Shown here: positions 53,994-62,896 of the stretch, in pieces | Numbering within the stretch: position 1 is the stretch's first letter | How the letters are laid out: the number at the start of each line of letters is the position of its first letter | Assembly: GCA_035560235.1 (NCBI GenBank) | Contig: DATMAG010000100.1 | Coordinates: 62,001 to 126,000, forward strand | Length of the DNA: 64,000 bases | Source: DASRDU01 sp035560235 | GTDB taxonomy: Bacteria; Acidobacteriota; Blastocatellia; RBC074 | Direction: 5' to 3' | Made by a program: the position numbers and the translations under genes | Notes under the pieces: model-generated | What the model was told of the DNA's origin: nothing | What the model saw: only the letters and a program-made list of their open reading frames with translations | Database searches by the model: none

Positions 53994-55067
53994 TTAATGA
54001 CTGTTAGTCTGCCGCTCAGGCTGTTTGTCGAGGTCGGTTTCCGGCAGGCCCTCTTCGTTTTCGAGAACGAAGGGCCGGGCGTTACTCAGGTCGGGGTTGA
54101 TCTCATAGCTCTCTGTGCTGACGGCAAAAGTCAGCCGCGCAGCGTAATTGTCCCGGGGCCGTGAAACCAGGATGGTGCCGGGCCAGTGTTCGCTCCGATC
54201 CTCGCTCAGCTTCAGATAGTTCGAATACTGCACTTCCGTCACGATCTGCCCCTGCTCATCAAAGATCTGCTGCCTGACAAACTGCGCCTGATTCAGGCGA
54301 TCAAACCAGAAGCGGCGACGCACCCGCACCGGCGCGCCCGGCTGCGCGGCAGCCTGCATTTCAGAGATGACATAGTAACTGTGCAGCAGCCGCGCGCCTT
54401 TTCTGGCTTCCTTGCGCGTGTCGGGTTCCTCGATGAATGCTTCTTCCAGACTGTAAATGAACTGCGCCTCACCAGGATGCAGCGGGCGCATCAGGAGCGC
54501 GTCAGTGAAATGAAATGGCCGCGCATTGAGCAGAGCGCTCTGCTGCTCCTTCTTCTCCAGTTTCGCCCGCATCCGGCTGTAATCAGCATCGTTCGTGCCG
54601 CTCAGAAAGCGGCGATACTTTGAGGGATAGTAGATCGCCACCTTGAACCGGTTGTCTTCTGACACCATATCAGCGACCTTCACCCCGAGAGACTGAAAGC
54701 GCAGGCGGATTTTGTCAGGACGCTGAAAGACCAGAATGGTATCAACTCCGGGGAACCGCTCTGAGGACTGCGCATCAAGAAACTGCAGCAGCACACGCTG
54801 CGTGCGCAGGGCTGTGATCTCGGTAAACGGTTTCAGGCGTGCCAGCAGACTGTTGAAATCCGCTTCGGCGAGCGGCCCGGCAAGGCGCGGGATTGCGGTA
54901 TCGGTTCTGACCAGCAGGCTTCGACAGGAACTCGTCAGGCTCTGCAACGCCAGCAGAAAGGAAATAAAAAGCGCAAAGCTCAGCCGCCGGAGGCGAGACC
55001 GATGCAGCTGCGTGAGATGAAGGATTTCCTTAACGGGGCGATTCAGGGTCATACTGTCAGAAGGCAT
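53994..55067 (-). CDS. Lipoprotein, LolB/LolA-like or outer-membrane lipoprotein, uncertain
   Basis: A 357-residue protein with a hydrophobic N-terminus (about 28-46) ending in LTSSCRS, a plausible lipobox with Cys at about residue 48. The mature part has VLLQFLDAQSSERFPGVDTILVFQRPDKIRLRF and similar strands in the LolB/LolA-like style, then a large hydrophilic C-terminus. It is the first gene of the unit with permease, ATPase and LolA-like protein, so it may be the receiving lipoprotein or its cargo. The assignment is inference. Start choice between ATG 55067 and ATG 55052 is open. Confidence 0.62.
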   Translation of the reverse strand: MPSDSMTLNRPVKEILHLTQLHRSRLRRLSFALFISFLLALQSLTSSCRSLLVRTDTAIPRLAGPLAEADFNSLLARLKPFTEITALRTQRVLLQFLDAQSSERFPGVDTILVFQRPDKIRLRFQSLGVKVADMVSEDNRFKVAIYYPSKYRRFLSGTNDADYSRMRAKLEKKEQQSALLNARPFHFTDALLMRPLHPGEAQFIYSLEEAFIEEPDTRKEARKGARLLHSYYVISEMQAAAQPGAPVRVRRRFWFDRLNQAQFVRQQIFDEQGQIVTEVQYSNYLKLSEDRSEHWPGTILVSRPRDNYAARLTFAVSTESYEINPDLSNARPFVLENEEGLPETDLDKQPERQTNSH

Positions 55068-55091
55068 ATCAGAGCACCAGATAAGTCCGTC

Positions 55092-55121
55092 ACGCTAACA
55101 GAAGCAGGATTACTCTGTCAA
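55092..55121 (-). promoter_or_regulatory. Candidate promoter of the Lol-like operon
   Basis: On the minus strand TTGACA (55121-55116), 18-nt spacer and TAGCGT (55097-55092). The -35 is perfect, the -10 is weak (three of six). The start would lie near 55085, about 18 nt before the lipoprotein ATG. Confidence 0.38.
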
Positions 55122-55317
55122 ACCACGCATCCCTCAATAAAGGCTCTGTTTTGACCCGGATGCCGTCGTCAGAGTCAGAAAAAAACTGCAAGATTTTCAG
55201 CGCGGCGCATTCCTGATGTCGCAGTCCCTGAAACTGCGGCAGCCGACGGCTGAGACAGCCGTAATGAAAGGTGAAATCACCATCCGGCTGCCGGAGGAGT
55301 ACCCTGAAATACGACGC

Positions 55318-55346
55318 TTGACGCTCCCTGTGCGCTCGCCTACACT
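55318..55346 (+). promoter_or_regulatory. Candidate promoter of the GWxTD gene
   Basis: TTGACG (55318-55323), 17-nt spacer, TACACT (55341-55346). Both boxes are good. A leader of about 200 nt would precede the ATG at 55554, which has an AAGGAG site. Confidence 0.48.
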
Positions 55347-55553
55347 GCTGAATTGCAATAAGCCTGCTGGCAGTATGCGGAAGAAGACCGGAGGCGGCGC
55401 GCCGGAAAAAACCAGAGCTGCACTGGCAGTTCAACCCGGCCTCGGAAGCACGTCCGACGGTCGCTCCGATGGCAGCAGCAGATCGTCAACTGCTCTGACA
55501 ACCACCGGATGCCGCTTTCGCAGCCCCGAACAGCAATCTAAGGAGTACGTGCT

Positions 55554-57248
55554 ATGCAACCCTTCAGGAAATCTCTTCGCTGGCTCTCAATCCTGCTCAG
55601 CTTTTCACTGATCTTCTCCTCACTTACTACTGTCCTCGCTCAGGATAAACAGGACAAAAAAGACAGGGATCGGGAAAAGGAGACAAGGAAGAAGCAGAAA
55701 TCAGCGCGAGAAGAGAAGCTCGAAAAGGTGTATGAGCGGTGGATGAATGAGGATGTCGCCTGGATCATCACCGATGAAGAGAAGAAGACCTTCAAGGCGC
55801 TCAAGACTGACGAGGAACGCGAACAGTTCATCGAACAGTTCTGGCTCCGCCGCGATCCCGACCCCGATACCGATGTCAACGAATATCGCGAGGAGTATTA
55901 CCAGCGCATCGCTTACGCCAATGAGCATTACACCAGCGGTATTCCGGGCTGGAAGACCGACCGCGGGCGCATCTACATTATGTTTGGCAAGCCGGATGAA
56001 ATCGAATCGCATCCGTCCGGCGGCAGCTACGACCGTCCGACCTGGGAAGGCGGCGGCACGACTTCGACCTATCCGTTTGAAATCTGGTGGTATCGTTACA
56101 TCGAAGGCGTCGGCTCTGACGTGGAGATCGAATTCGTTGACCCGACCGGTTCCGGCGAATACCGCATCGCCCGCAGCCCGAATGAAAAGGACGCGCTGCT
56201 TTATGTGCCCAACGCCGGTCTGACGCTGGCCGAACAGCTTGGACTTTCAAGCAAGGCCGACCGCATTGCCGGTTACAGCGGCAACCAGAACGGCACGGGG
56301 CAGTTATTCGGTACGCGTGCCAAGGATCAGCCTTTCGAGCGACTGGAGCTGCTCTCGAAACTGCAGCGCGCGCCGCGCGTAAAATTCAACGATCTGGCCG
56401 GAATCGCCAGCGGCAGCGAGTATCCGCGCGTGTCGCAGGACGTGCTGCCCGCGCACCTGCGGGTTGATTTTCAGCGCGTGACCGAAAATGCGGTGATCAC
56501 TTCCTTCACCGTCCAGATGGAAAATCAGGATCTGGTTTACAAGGACAAGGGCGGCATTCAGGAAGCGGCGGTCAACATTTACGCCCGCATCACCGGCGTG
56601 TCCGGTCGCCGCGCCGGGCTGTTTGAGGACGTGGTGACTTCGCAGTACACCACCGAACAGGTGCAGGCCGGAGTGCAGAATGTCACAAAGTCGGTTTACT
56701 CGAAGCGGCTGACGCTCCCGCCGGGCAATTACAAGATTGATCTCGTCGTGCGCGACGTCAACAGCGGCAAGACCGCGGTGATTCCGCACGGCTTCGTCGT
56801 GCCGAAATACCCTGAAGGCGAGCTTTCGGCCTCAACGCTCGTGCTGGCTTCAAGACTGGAGCCGCTCAACGGCAGACTGCCAACCTCGCAGTTCGACGTC
56901 GGTTCGCTGAAGGTAATTCCGAATGCTTCGGGGAACTTCAGGACCGGGCAGACGCTCGGCGTTTACATGCAGGTTTACAACGTGCAGATTGATCAGGCGA
57001 CGCTGCGACCGAGCGTGGATGTCGAATACGTCATCAAACAGGGCGATAAGGAAGTCGCCCGCTACAAGGAGGACGGCAGAAACAGCCTGAGCAGCCTCAA
57101 CAGCCAGCAGATCACGCTGGGTCGCCTGATTCCGCTCAAGGATCTCAAGGAAGGCAATTATCACTTCTCCGTCATCGTGACGGACAAGGTTGCGGGCAAA
57201 ACCATCACCCGCGATGAGTCCTTCCAGATCATCAGGCAGGAAAGCTGA
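55554..57248 (+). CDS. GWxTD domain-containing secreted protein
   Basis: A 564-residue exported protein. A signal (about 11-26) is followed by a Lys/Asp-rich charged linker (residues 25-55) and the GWxTD domain: FIEQFWLRRDPDPDTDVNEY, GIPGWKTDRGRIYIMFGKPDE and PFEIWWYRYIEG (about 85-185). The C-terminal half is beta-rich and resembles domains that follow GWxTD in Acidobacteriota and Gemmatimonadota. Function is unknown; the domain is restricted to certain phyla. AAGGAG lies 9 nt upstream of the ATG. A hairpin follows the stop at 57263-57302. Confidence 0.88.
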   Translation: MQPFRKSLRWLSILLSFSLIFSSLTTVLAQDKQDKKDRDREKETRKKQKSAREEKLEKVYERWMNEDVAWIITDEEKKTFKALKTDEEREQFIEQFWLRRDPDPDTDVNEYREEYYQRIAYANEHYTSGIPGWKTDRGRIYIMFGKPDEIESHPSGGSYDRPTWEGGGTTSTYPFEIWWYRYIEGVGSDVEIEFVDPTGSGEYRIARSPNEKDALLYVPNAGLTLAEQLGLSSKADRIAGYSGNQNGTGQLFGTRAKDQPFERLELLSKLQRAPRVKFNDLAGIASGSEYPRVSQDVLPAHLRVDFQRVTENAVITSFTVQMENQDLVYKDKGGIQEAAVNIYARITGVSGRRAGLFEDVVTSQYTTEQVQAGVQNVTKSVYSKRLTLPPGNYKIDLVVRDVNSGKTAVIPHGFVVPKYPEGELSASTLVLASRLEPLNGRLPTSQFDVGSLKVIPNASGNFRTGQTLGVYMQVYNVQIDQATLRPSVDVEYVIKQGDKEVARYKEDGRNSLSSLNSQQITLGRLIPLKDLKEGNYHFSVIVTDKVAGKTITRDESFQIIRQES

Positions 57249-57262
57249 CTGCTCACCCGGAT

Positions 57263-57302
57263 GGCGGATTACCACAGAAAGTCAGTGCTGCGGTAATCCG
57301 CC
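57263..57302 (+). terminator. Terminator-like hairpin after the GWxTD gene
   Basis: ggcggattacc (57263-57273) pairs perfectly with ggtaatccgcc (57292-57302) around an 18-nt loop; tctgtcattt follows. Starts 14 nt after the stop. Confidence 0.6.
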
Positions 57303-57384
57303 TCTGTCATTTATCAGCCCCGTCTGAACGCTGTTTTTCTTCACCCGAATCCGAAGCGGTCAGCAACTTTCATCGGGGACTGTT

Positions 57385-58248
57385 ATGGCTCAGCTTTACA
57401 GAGCCGTCTTGTCGGCGACAGCACTCCTTGTCCTTCTCTCCCTCACCGTCCCGGCGCCAGTCACAGGCCAGGAGACGGACGATTACCTCAAGTCACTGCT
57501 CACCGAATACTACACCGGCAAAATTGTGCGCGCCAAAGTCGCCATTCCCGGCGACAGAAAAGGGCTGGAGATTGTTGACGGACTGATCAGGAATACTGCG
57601 GTCTCAGGCAGAACAGCCGCTGAGCCTGGCGACCCGCTGCTGATTGCGCAGATTCGTTTCAGGAGCAGAAGAATTGAGGTGGAGTTTGATGGCAAGTCAG
57701 GCGACACATCTTCCTGGCCGGGAAAAGGCTTTACCGGCAGGAGTGCCAGAAATTCCCCGCCGCGCATCCTGCTGCAGTTTACTCGCGAGATTACCACGCG
57801 CGACCTGAACATCCGCACCATCAACAATCTGCTCGCCAGTGCGGTTGATGTCAGTTCACTGATCCCGAAAAATCCCCGACAACCTGCCGACCCGGCCAGC
57901 GGCGATGAATCGCGCAAACGCCCTGACGCCGCACAGGCAACACTGATGCTGGCCGAACGTCGCGCCAGAGCCGAGGGCATTCCGATTGCCGAAGTCACGG
58001 TGGAAGGAACTGTGACAGAACCGGGCATCGGTGAAGTGACGATTGAATGCCCGGCGGCGCAGGCGCGTCTTTACATTGACGATGCCTTCAGCGGACACAC
58101 GCCGCGCACCATCAGACTGCGGGCCGGAGTCCACAAAATTCTGGTGCTGTGTGAGCGGCAGGCCTCGTGGGAAAAACAGTTCTTCATTCCGGCTGGCAGC
58201 TCCTCAGTGATTCGCGCTGAGGTGCGGCCTCCCGGTTCGCCGGAATAA
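57385..58248 (+). CDS. Secreted protein with C-terminal PEGA-like domain
   Basis: A 287-residue exported protein. A signal spans about 8-28 (ATALLVLLSLTVPAPVTGQ). The middle (about 40-150) has no recognised family; the last 65 residues (GEVTIECPAAQARLYIDDAF, RTIRLRAGVHKILV) follow the PEGA beta-sandwich pattern, common in surface or signalling proteins. It stands between the GWxTD gene and a DUF2071 gene; whether it interacts with the GWxTD protein is unknown. Confidence 0.65.
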   Translation: MAQLYRAVLSATALLVLLSLTVPAPVTGQETDDYLKSLLTEYYTGKIVRAKVAIPGDRKGLEIVDGLIRNTAVSGRTAAEPGDPLLIAQIRFRSRRIEVEFDGKSGDTSSWPGKGFTGRSARNSPPRILLQFTREITTRDLNIRTINNLLASAVDVSSLIPKNPRQPADPASGDESRKRPDAAQATLMLAERRARAEGIPIAEVTVEGTVTEPGIGEVTIECPAAQARLYIDDAFSGHTPRTIRLRAGVHKILVLCERQASWEKQFFIPAGSSSVIRAEVRPPGSPE

Positions 58249-58273
58249 TCACTGACCGGACTCACCGCTTTTC

Positions 58274-59014
58274 ATGAAAAACTCCGCAATCAGCAGCCGC
58301 TTTCTGACCGCAGAATGGCGCTGGCTGGCGATGCTCAATTACGAAGTCACCCCGGCGATCCTGAAACCTTACGTCCCGCATGGCACCGAGCCTGATGAAT
58401 GGAACGGCAGGCACTTTGTCAGCGTCGTCGGTTTTCTGTTTCTGAACACGAGGGTGCTGGGCCTGGCGATTCCCTTTCACCGCCATTTTGAGGAACTCAA
58501 TCTGCGCTTCTACGTGCGGCGCAAAGGCCCGGCAGGCTGGCAGCGCGGCGTGGTCTTCGTCAGGGAGATTGTGCCGCGCGCAGCCGTGGCCGCAGTGGCT
58601 CGCGCAGTTTACAACGAAAATTACGTGGCCCTGCCGATGCGGCACCGGCTTGATCTGAAGGGAAATGAGCTGACGAAGAATGGAAGCGTGGAATATGCGT
58701 GGCGCTTTCGCGGAAGCTGGAACACTCTGAAGGTCACCACCTCCGGCGATCCGTTCCATCCGCCCGCAGGTTCAGAGGAGGAGTTCATCACTGAGCATTA
58801 CTTTGGCTATGCGGCACAACGCGATGGCGGGTGCGTGGAATACCGGGTGGAGCATCCGAAGTGGCGCGTCTGGCGGGCGGCACAGACGCAATTCAGCTGT
58901 CAGGTCAATGAATTATACGGTTCGGAATTCGCTGAGCCTCTGAACCGACAACCCGCTTCGGCCTTCGTGGCCGAAGGGTCACCTGTCACGGTCTGGCGTG
59001 GCGTGCGCCTTTAG
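58274..59014 (+). CDS. DUF2071 (YqjF-family) protein
   Basis: A 246-residue protein of the DUF2071 family. Recognised parts: FLTAEWRWLAMLNYEV, LKPYVPHGTEPDEWNGRHFVSVVGFLF (in pieces), and FHRHFEELNLRFYV. The function is unknown; members have an acetoacetate decarboxylase-like fold in structural comparisons, and no catalytic residue can be named here. Its stop (TAG) overlaps the stop (TAA) of the convergent FKBP gene by 4 nt, leaving no room for a terminator between them. Confidence 0.82.
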   Translation: MKNSAISSRFLTAEWRWLAMLNYEVTPAILKPYVPHGTEPDEWNGRHFVSVVGFLFLNTRVLGLAIPFHRHFEELNLRFYVRRKGPAGWQRGVVFVREIVPRAAVAAVARAVYNENYVALPMRHRLDLKGNELTKNGSVEYAWRFRGSWNTLKVTTSGDPFHPPAGSEEEFITEHYFGYAAQRDGGCVEYRVEHPKWRVWRAAQTQFSCQVNELYGSEFAEPLNRQPASAFVAEGSPVTVWRGVRL

Positions 59015-59439
59015 CTGATCTCCACCAGAGTCAGATCAAAATTGAGCGTCTCCCCGGCCAGCGGATGATTGGCGTCGAAAGTAACTGTCGCCTCTGTCAC
59101 TTCTGTAATCAGCAGCGGAATCACCGTTCCGTCAGAAGTCTGCATTGAAACTTCCATGCCGGGTTCAGGCTCGACCCCGAGGTTGACCTGATTGCGCGCA
59201 ACTGTCTGAACAAGGGCATCCACGCGGTCGCCATAAGCCTGATCAGGCGGAAGCGTGATCTTCTTTGACTCGCCCACATTCATTCCCATCACCGCGTTGT
59301 CGAATCCTTCAATCACCTGGCCGCTGCCCAGAGTAAAAGCCAGTGGCTCACCGCCAGTAGATGAATCGAAGACCGTCCCGTCATCGAGCGTGCCGGTGTA
59401 ATGCACCCTGACGCTGTCGCCTGCTTTTGCTGTAACCAT
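59011..59439 (-). CDS. FKBP-type peptidyl-prolyl isomerase (SlyD-like)
   Basis: A 142-residue folding enzyme. The pattern VRVHYTGTLDDGTVFDSS, then PLAFTLGSGQVIEGFDNAVMGM in pieces and GESKKITLPPDQAYGD is the SlyD-type FKBP with an inserted flap (about 70-115) before the closing strands (NHPLAGETLNFDLTLVEI). The His-rich metal-binding tail of E. coli SlyD is absent. It catalyses proline isomerisation and helps folding; no signal peptide, so cytosolic. The ATG at 59439 has a GGGAGAG site; a longer in-frame start to 59586 is not supported. Convergent overlap with the DUF2071 gene. Confidence 0.9.
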   Translation of the reverse strand: MVTAKAGDSVRVHYTGTLDDGTVFDSSTGGEPLAFTLGSGQVIEGFDNAVMGMNVGESKKITLPPDQAYGDRVDALVQTVARNQVNLGVEPEPGMEVSMQTSDGTVIPLLITEVTEATVTFDANHPLAGETLNFDLTLVEIS

Positions 59440-59813
59440 TCTGTCTCTCCCTTTGATAAATGTCTGTCCGGCTGAAATGAGCCACGACGAGCATCTCATA
59501 CCAACCGGGTAAAAGCCAGCCTGGCTGCGTCTGTTTTCCGGCATTGAGTGTCGTTGACTTTTGGTGAGGCCTGTTTTACTTTGCATTTGCTTCGCGAAAT
59601 TTTCTGAGGCCTGGGTAACAAAATGTTTTGAGCGTGCGCTGAGGTCGGTTTTACAGCCGGTTTTCAGGATCGCCCGAACGCTGTTTCCCCCGCGACTTCC
59701 GGTTCTTTGCCATCATAATCATGATTCCCGGCAGCAATGTTCTGATGATTCGGTTAATTCCACTGCGCTACTGATCACCGGTCAATAATCACCAGTAACA
59801 GGGAGGATCGAAT
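59440..59813. other. Divergent intergenic region
   Basis: About 374 bases between the FKBP gene (minus) and a small unknown gene (plus). A plus-strand promoter candidate lies at 59554-59582 (TTGACT, 17 nt, TACTTT), giving a leader of about 225 nt. No gene is supported here. Confidence 0.4.
59554..59582 (+). promoter_or_regulatory. Candidate promoter of the small unknown gene
   Basis: TTGACT (five of six) at 59554-59559, 17-nt spacer, TACTTT at 59577-59582 (three of six). Position and direction fit the gene at 59814, but the -10 is weak. Confidence 0.33.
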
Positions 59814-60164
59814 ATGGGTAGCAGCCTCAATTTCGCCAATAATGAAGACTTCTACAAAAAGCTCCTTGATTTGGAAAGCCGCCGCGAGGAATACCACATT
59901 GATACCGGCATTCGGGAGGTCAAGGACCTCCCGCTCCGCCTGCTTCATCACATCGGCATTTCCAAGGAAGACATCGCCCACAAACAGCACAAGGTCGTTG
60001 AGGAAAGCGACTTCATGCTTGATTTCGTCGAGCCACTACTGACGAAATTCAATGAGATGATCGGTCATTACCAGCCCGCACGCGGGTATGAATTCACCGT
60101 TGAGGCTGAAGATTTCGATACCATCAAAATTCACGGGCGACCACAGTCAGCTCCCGTCAGTTAA
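59814..60164 (+). CDS. Small protein of unknown function
   Basis: A 116-residue cytosolic protein without signal or membrane segment. The sequence alternates acidic and basic residues with helices (NEDFYKKLLDLESRREEYH, HKVVEESDFMLDFVEPLL). No family recognised. A strong GGGAGG site lies 8 nt before the ATG at 59814, supporting expression. It ends about 215 nt before the next gene. Confidence 0.6.
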   Translation: MGSSLNFANNEDFYKKLLDLESRREEYHIDTGIREVKDLPLRLLHHIGISKEDIAHKQHKVVEESDFMLDFVEPLLTKFNEMIGHYQPARGYEFTVEAEDFDTIKIHGRPQSAPVS

Positions 60165-60378
60165 CCCGACCCTGAGTTCCGCGTCCGGAGTCTCCGGCCC
60201 AGGAGCGCCTCTGAGCAGGCTCCGGACGCCAGCCACTGCCCTTTAACTTTTTCCCCATTCCCTCTGCTTCCTGTGCTATTCTTCGCCGCCGGTGCGCGTC
60301 CCGCCTGAAGCACCCTGTCCCTCAGTTCGGCCTCGAACGAGCAAATCATCAACTCAACCCGGAAACCAGCGAAGTGCT

Positions 60379-61911
60379 ATGTCGTCTGTTCCACCATCGT
60401 CACAGGAACGTCAGCGCCTGATGACGCGACTCGATTACCTGCTGCGCCAGTACGAAACGCTGAGCGCAGTCTCGCAGATCCTTGGTGAGATTGCCGGAAC
60501 TCCGCCTCCCTTCAGGCTTGCAGAGACTGATCTGCGCAGCCAGCTTGAGAAGCAGCAGAAGCTGATCGGGCGCGAAGATCCCGGCCTCACCCGCCGCGCG
60601 CTCGGACAGATCGGCGGAGCGCTTTACGAAGCGCAGGAACAACTGCACGAATTCGACAATCAGATCTCAGTCTTTCAGTTCCGCACCCGCTTTCAGCAGG
60701 CCGAAACCAGCCGTGCCGACATTGGCGTGACGTTGCAGTTTATGCTCTCGAAGCTGAATTTTACGGAGACGGATTTTGAAAAGATTGACTACCTGACGAC
60801 CCGTTTCTATGCCCTGAGCATCAGGACCGGTGGCGGTTTTTCTTTCGAGAACAAGGTGCGTCAGGAATACCAGCAGATGCTCGATTACGCGGGCATCACG
60901 AAGATGGACACGCCTGATCCTGAAGGCCTGGAAAGTCTCGATTACTTTCGTGAGGAGATCGCCAGCGCGACCTCATTTCAGCAGCTCGCCGCCAACGAAA
61001 CGCTGGATCGGTTCCGCGCCTTCAAGGCCGGGCTGGAAAAGCGTCGCCTGCATCCGGATGTGATGGTCGAACTGGCGCGCGTCAACCTGCTCGCCGGCGA
61101 GCGCTTCGACCAGATTGCCCGCCGCGCCAGCCGACTCATCGAAAATCTGGCAACCAGACTGCTCTCAGCCGGGGTCAGCGAGGCTGATGAACTCAAGGAT
61201 GTCGAGACGACGCTGGTTGAAGAGGTGCTGAAAGATTCGCTTCGTGATGCCAGTCAGCTCAATGAGGATTACAGGCAGAATCGCCAGCGCATCGAACGCC
61301 TGGCCAGAACCAATGACGCCCTGGCCCGCGCCAGCCAACGGCTCGGCCTGAACGCGCCTGTCATTCCGGCTGTCGCTCTGGAATCATCAGACGCAGTTTC
61401 TTCACCCGCAGCCGCGTCGGCAGGATTCACGCTGTCACCCGCGCAGTTTCACGAGGCGCTGCAGGAGCGGCTGCAACAAATGACCTCGCTGCTCAGAGAA
61501 AAGCCTGACGCTGATCCGGCCTCGAATGCCGAAGTTGAACTGAACCTCGGCGAATCGGCCCTCATTTTGCAGCCCTGGGAAACAGCAGCCTTTCAGAAAA
61601 ACTATCCCGGCCTGCGAGCCGGTGAAAACAGTCTGGGCAGTCTGCTCCGCCTGAGCGTTGCACTGATGGCTGAACTGAGGCAGAAAGAAGAACTGCTCTG
61701 CCGCAGCCTCAGGCTGCCGCATCGGCGCAGCAACACCGTCAGCAGCGCGCATTACCTGACAATGTTCAGTCGCCGGATGCTGCATGAACTTGATCATCAC
61801 AGCCGTGCCGCGCTGCCGCCGGAACTCTCCCGGCAGTTTCAGCAGACGCGGCGCCGACTGGCCGCAGCCTGCACGGAGTTTTCAGCGAAGCTTCAGGAGT
61901 GCGCCGTCTGA
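60379..61911 (+). CDS. Large helical protein of unknown function
   Basis: A 510-residue cytosolic protein, almost entirely alpha-helical with long amphipathic and coiled-coil stretches (for example RLDYLLRQYETLSAVSQILGEIAG, RIERLARTNDALARASQRL) and a Ser/Ala-rich linker near residue 360. No catalytic motif or family recognised. The ATG at 60379 is preferred to an upstream in-frame start at 60292, whose extension is Pro/Ser-rich and lacks helix; no clear ribosome site is seen at either. Confidence 0.6.
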   Translation: MSSVPPSSQERQRLMTRLDYLLRQYETLSAVSQILGEIAGTPPPFRLAETDLRSQLEKQQKLIGREDPGLTRRALGQIGGALYEAQEQLHEFDNQISVFQFRTRFQQAETSRADIGVTLQFMLSKLNFTETDFEKIDYLTTRFYALSIRTGGGFSFENKVRQEYQQMLDYAGITKMDTPDPEGLESLDYFREEIASATSFQQLAANETLDRFRAFKAGLEKRRLHPDVMVELARVNLLAGERFDQIARRASRLIENLATRLLSAGVSEADELKDVETTLVEEVLKDSLRDASQLNEDYRQNRQRIERLARTNDALARASQRLGLNAPVIPAVALESSDAVSSPAAASAGFTLSPAQFHEALQERLQQMTSLLREKPDADPASNAEVELNLGESALILQPWETAAFQKNYPGLRAGENSLGSLLRLSVALMAELRQKEELLCRSLRLPHRRSNTVSSAHYLTMFSRRMLHELDHHSRAALPPELSRQFQQTRRRLAAACTEFSAKLQECAV

Positions 61912-62037
61912 TCGCAGTTCGCTGCCCGGCCTCACGATTACTCCGTCCCGAAACCAGTGCGTTGCGCTGATCTGAACGGGACGTTCCATTCCTGCAGCTC
62001 TCACGTAAATTCATCACAACCCGGACAAGGTATTTGT

Positions 62038-62796
62038 ATGCGAAGACGTAAACAGGCCGTGACGGTCACGGCCAATCAGATGCTGCTCGAAACACCCGGC
62101 AGACTGCAGCCGGATTTTACTGACACTGATCCCTGGCGCATCTTCAAGATCATGGGTGAATTCGTTGACGGCTTCGATAATATGGCGCAGATCGAACGCG
62201 GAGTGACGATCTTCGGCTCTGCGCGCACTCAGCCGGACGAGGCGGAATACGAAACCGCAGTTGAAACCGGACGCCTGCTGGCGCGAGCCGGTTTCGCGGT
62301 CATTACCGGCGGCGGCCCGGGCATTATGGAAGCCGCCAACAAAGGCGCGCTCGAAGCCGGTGGCATGTCAGTCGGCTGCAACATTCAGCTGCCGTTCGAG
62401 CAGGAATCCAATCCCTACCTGACGACTTCGATCACCTTCAACTACTTCTTTGTGCGCAAGGTCATGTTCGTCAAATACGCCGTCGCCTTCGTGATCTTTC
62501 CCGGCGGGTTCGGCACGATGGATGAACTCTTCGAGGCGCTCACCCTGATTCAGACGCACAAGATTCGCAACTTCCCGGTGATTCTGATCGGCTGTGATTA
62601 CTGGCGCGATCTGATCAGGTGGATCGAAAACACCATGCTCCGTGAAAACAAGGTTTCAGCCGATGACCTGAAGCTGCTTTACGTGACCGATTCACCGCGC
62701 GACGCAGTGCGCCTGATCGTCGAAAGCCATCAGCAGCAGTCGCGCCACGAGAGTCGAAACGGAAACGGACATAACGGCAACGGCAGACGGCGCTGA
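62038..62796 (+). CDS. LOG-family (TIGR00730) nucleotide hydrolase
   Basis: A 252-residue protein of the LOG/cytokinin-riboside phosphate ribohydrolase family (also labelled lysine decarboxylase-like). VITGGGPGIMEAANKGA (about 93-109) and FPGGFGTMDELFE (about 160-172) are the two hallmark motifs that bind and cleave the nucleotide phosphoribosyl bond. The N-terminal extension (RRRKQAVTVTANQ) and a short Asn/Gly-rich tail are additions. In bacteria these enzymes act on AMP or related nucleotides. The ATG at 62038 gives the best fit; an upstream frame to 61957 is not supported. Confidence 0.88.
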   Translation: MRRRKQAVTVTANQMLLETPGRLQPDFTDTDPWRIFKIMGEFVDGFDNMAQIERGVTIFGSARTQPDEAEYETAVETGRLLARAGFAVITGGGPGIMEAANKGALEAGGMSVGCNIQLPFEQESNPYLTTSITFNYFFVRKVMFVKYAVAFVIFPGGFGTMDELFEALTLIQTHKIRNFPVILIGCDYWRDLIRWIENTMLRENKVSADDLKLLYVTDSPRDAVRLIVESHQQQSRHESRNGNGHNGNGRRR

Positions 62797-62896
62797 ACGG
62801 CACCCGGCCCGATTCAATTGCGCGCAGTTGAGGCAGGCTGTTAAGCTCATCCTCTCTGGTGAAGTCTGACTCTGAGCCGACACGAACTGCGCTGTT

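Larger units (their letters stand above)
55068..55553. other. Divergent region with two candidate promoters
   Basis: About 486 bases between the lipoprotein gene (minus) and the GWxTD gene (plus). It has candidate promoters for both directions (55092-55121 minus and 55318-55346 plus). A plus-strand reading frame crosses the region but has no family similarity and overlaps the GWxTD start, so it is not called. Confidence 0.5.

Noticed and set aside
55216..55611. A possible 131-residue gene before the GWxTD gene
   Set aside because: Low-complexity Ser/Thr/Arg composition, no family pattern, and it overlaps the GWxTD start that has a strong AAGGAG site.
62797..62896. Thiamine riboswitch before thiE
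   Set aside because: The CTGAGA and related conserved THI-box elements are not seen and only 100 nt are available.
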